This document shows, piece after piece, positions 60,950 through 64,000 of a DNA stretch of 64,000 nt; within the stretch, counting starts at the first letter, position 1; the number at the start of each line of letters is the position of its first letter. Made by a program: the position numbers and the translations under genes. Origin of the DNA: Parascedosporium putredinis (taxonomy: Eukaryota > Ascomycota > Sordariomycetes > Microascales > Microascaceae); contig CASHTG010000018.1 in assembly GCA_949357655.1 (NCBI GenBank), positions 1,612,001 to 1,676,000 on the forward strand. Direction: 5' to 3'. The notes under the pieces were generated by a model, which was given only the letters and a program-made list of their open reading frames with translations, made no database searches and was not told the origin of the DNA.

Positions 60950-63900
60950 AAAGAGAGTATATAAGGATAACCTAGATATAAGAGAAAAGGAATAGGAGCT
61001 ATAGAAGGAGGGATATTCTTATACTATAGTAGGGGAGGAAGAAATCCCTAATAAACTTAGAGAGCTAGAGAAAGATATAATATATATTACTATTAGAAAA
61101 CTAGAACCCTCTAATATAAAAGAAGAAGGTAAGTATAACCTATATACTTATCTAAGGAGACTAGAAGTCCTTCTAAGTAGATATATAATATATAGGAAAG
61201 TATACCCCTTAAAGAAGTAACTAGTCCTCTATTACTAGAGAGGGTATAATAGTAGGTAGAGAATAAGTAAAACTAGGTTACTAGAAGATATTAGTAATTA
61301 TAAGCTACTATATTAAATAGGGTAAGTAATTAACCTAATAGCCCTACTAAGCCTAATACTATATAATTAATAGATAATATACCTCTAAATAATAGCTAAG
61401 TTTAAGAAAGAGGGCCTAGAAATAGAAGTTTACCTAGATATTAGAGTAAGTTCTATCCTAGTAGATAAGTAATAGCTAATAGATAACTCCCTAAATATAG
61501 TGATCACTATAAAGAAGAAACTAGTACCTATAGTAAGTATAGGAGTGAACTTTAATATCTTTTAAGAAGCTAACTTTAACTTCTATATCTTAGGGGATAT
61601 TAATAGAATATAAGTAAATATTTATATAATAGTAAAAGCTAATATAATTAAAGGGCTAGGCTTAAAGCTATTATTAGGAAATAATTTCCTACTTTAGATA
61701 GGTATTATAATTAACCTATATATTAGGTTAGTTAAATTCTAAGTATACTAAGGGATAAAGATAGAGTTATAAATCCTAAAGAGAAAAATAAAATAGAGAG
61801 GAAGGTGATAGTATTCCTTACCTTAAGGATTCCTCTATAGATAGAGATATTTATCCTAGTCTACTATAGTAACCTACTATAGTAGAGTAGGGAATAGTAG
61901 TTAATATAGGGAAGTAAAGGTAAATAAGTATATACCTTTACCTTATACTATAAGAATATCTAGTATACTAAGGTTAACTAGAGGACCCCTAAGATAGCTA
62001 TTATTAATAACTAAAGTAAGTAATAGCTATTAATTAAAAGAGGAGATTAGCTAGGGTAGATTAATAATAGTAAGGTACTTAAAGAGGTATATATAGTAAT
62101 AGGTAATATACTAGCTAAACTAGGAGAACCTACTATATAACTAGTAAGTAAGGACTAGCTTAAATAAGTAGAATATAAGTAGTAGGCTAATAGATAGTAA
62201 GTACTCCTAAATAAAGACTACTAAGTCCTAAGTTATAGAATTAATATACTAGAGAATATAGAGATAGAAAAACCTATAGAGGAGTGATAATCACTAATAC
62301 TAATAGGATATTTACTAACTAAATAAAGGACTTACTATAGAAGTATAATATTATCTATAAAGATAGAGGTATTATATTAATATAGGAAGAAGATAAAATA
62401 AGAATTAACCTAATAAATAGATAGTAGAATTAGAAATAAAATATCTAAGTATATCTACTAATAAGTAATAAGAGAAAGATTCTAGATAAGACTTATAACC
62501 CCTTTACTAGGTTAGTAAAATAGAATAGTAGAAAGAACTAATAGTAATTACTTACCTATTATTTATTATTTACTAACTAATAGATATAGAAAAACATAAT
62601 AGGAGAGTAGTTACTAACCTAAGGCTATTAAATAAGTAGGTAATCTTAGATATATATCTACTACTAAGCTAGGAAGATATTATTAAATCACTCTATAGTA
62701 AGAAAATATTTATAAGCCTAGATATAAAGAAGTTCTTTTATTAGCTACTAATTTACTATAAATATTAAGACTAAATAGTAGTAATTAGTCTAAGAGGGTT
62801 AGAATAGTTAAATATAATATTAATAGGATTTAAAAACTTACTAGTATTTACCTAATAATATATAGATAGACTATTTTTTAAATATTAATACTTTATTAAA
62901 GTATATATTGATAATATAGTTATCTTTAGTAATAGCTAAGAAAAGTATATTAACTATCTTAAAAAGGTATTAGAAATACTTAGTAAGAACTAGATCTATA
63001 TTTTAGCTTAGAAATTATTTATAGGATTCCTATATATTATATTCCTAGGTTATATAGTTAATAGTAAAGGAAAGTAGAAAACTAGTAACTACTTACTAGG
63101 ATTCTAAAGGATCACTAAATATCTAAGTAACCTAGAAAAGCTTAAAAACTATATTAGAATAGTGACCTTTATAAAGATAATAATCCTATAGTTTAATATT
63201 AGGATTATACTATTATAGATATAAAAAACTATAAAGTTAAAGGTAGTATAGGATAGTTAGGAGATAGTCCTAGGAAAAGGTAGTAAGTAGTAGAGAAAAA
63301 ATTAACTAGTAAAAGGAAATTTATTTTTATAAAGGAAGAGAAGGAGGCCTTTAAAGATATATAGTTATTCCTCTATAAGTAATTACTACTCTACTATATA
63401 GACCTTAAGAGACTACTATTCCTAAAAGTAGATATAAGTAAAATAGCCTTTAGAGTATATATATTTTAACTTTAAGAAAAGAAATAGGACTAAAAGGTAA
63501 TCCTAGGTAAAGATATACCTATAAAGAACTTAAGGCTACTCTACTTCTTATTAAAAATATATTTAAATATAGAGAAGAAATATAGATCTATAGAGGTAGA
63601 ACTAGTAGTAATAGTATAGGGAGTAAGGAAGCTCTAGAAGATAGTTAGAGTAAACTAGATACCTATAATAGTACTTACTAACTATATACTATTAAAAGGG
63701 ATTATTAAGTATACTTCTCTAAGAACTACTAACCTTAGTAAGGCTAACCTAAAGCTAGTAAATACTATAAACTAGTTATCCTAGTTTAACTTAGAAATAT
63801 TCTATATCTTAGGAATACTAAATATAGTACTAGATATACTCTTATACCTCCTAATAGTAGTTATAATAGATAACTAACTAGAATACCTATAGTTAGATAA

Positions 63901-64000
63901 GCTCTATAATATAGGTATAGATATAGTAGGGAAGTAAATATATATAATTAAGGTTAAGCTAGATAAAGAAGTAATTATAACCTCTATTTAGATAATAGAT
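60950..64000 (+). mobile_element. Ty3/Gypsy LTR retrotransposon relic (protease, reverse transcriptase, RNase H), truncated by window end
   Basis: Read on the plus strand through RIP stops. Protease-like region at about 61470-61740, ending with LLLGNNFL (61663-61690), the usual hydrophobic strand after the catalytic part. Reverse transcriptase at about 62580-63060: RGLEQLN-like segment, then VYIDNIVIFS at about 62901-62930, where the second Asp of the YxDD catalytic motif now reads Asn, consistent with RIP. RNase H at about 63380-63850, with DLKRLLFLKVDISK, then SLRTTNLSKANLKLVN (63713-63770) and the relic of the PDALSRL motif near 63830. The order protease-RT-RNase H is that of Ty3/Gypsy elements. 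No LTR or integrase is identified; the left edge is uncertain. Inactive. Confidence 0.85.

Larger units (their letters stand above)
58985..64000. repeat. RIP-mutated AT-rich block of transposon relics
   Basis: Composition changes abruptly near 58,985 from about half G+C to strongly A+T. CA and TG dinucleotides become very rare while TA is extremely common, whereas CT, AG, CC and GG persist. This is the mark of repeat-induced point mutation, which turns CA into TA on both strands of duplicated DNA in ascomycetes. Every frame is full of TAA/TAG stops, yet two transposon types can still be read through them. A few GC-containing islands (such as 60258-60300) remain. The block continues past the window edge. 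Confidence 0.95.

Noticed and set aside
1..64000. CRISPR arrays, operons, prophage or secondary-metabolite cluster
   Set aside because: No regularly spaced repeats, no bacterial-type gene organisation, and no synthase, P450 or transporter genes were found; the intron-containing genes are eukaryotic.

Overview
This is a window from the nuclear genome of a filamentous ascomycete (Pezizomycotina, most likely Sordariomycetes). The reasons are short spliceosomal introns with GT..AG ends and CTAAC/CTGAC-like branch sites, a fungal Zn2Cys6 regulator, a fungal TALE homeodomain gene, and an AT-rich block with the signature of repeat-induced point mutation (RIP). The species cannot be named from the sequence alone.

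Layout. Seven protein-coding genes can be supported, and they are sparse. (1) 3983-6005 minus: a fungal protein of unknown function with a conserved N-terminal domain and an Arg/Asp/Glu-repeat tail. (2) 8137-8830 minus: a GNAT N-acetyltransferase. (3) 9554-10618 minus: ribosomal protein eL20. (4) 11266-13239 plus: the PCI-domain protein CSN12, divergent from eL20 across a 647-base promoter region. (5) 15750-16812 minus: a BTB/POZ protein. (6) 26790-about 30153 plus: a transcription factor with two tandem Zn2Cys6 clusters. (7) 42357-43796 minus: a TALE (KN-type) homeodomain factor. Between and after them lie long stretches with no recognisable gene (about 10, 12 and 15 kb), containing polypyrimidine/polypurine tracts and microsatellites. 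From about 58,985 to the right edge is a RIP-mutated block. It holds a Tc1/mariner-like transposase relic (minus strand, with inverted ends) and a Ty3/Gypsy retrotransposon relic (plus strand: protease, reverse transcriptase, RNase H) that runs off the window.

A dominant feature for any reader: six of the seven genes cannot be translated through as given. I find 14 places where the frame must change by a single step to keep a conserved protein. Nearly all sit in short homopolymers, mostly G/C runs, and eL20, normally an essential gene, has two of them. This is best explained by homopolymer-length errors in the assembly, not by biology. Gene models below are given as exon ranges with the break points named.

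The genes do not form an evident pathway or biosynthetic cluster. Housekeeping functions (eL20, CSN12) sit beside regulators (BTB, Zn2Cys6, homeodomain). I found no clear new multi-gene system. The most interesting biological leads are the tandem zinc-cluster regulator, a strongly over-represented 10-base palindrome (ATCAATTGAT), and the nested RIP relics.
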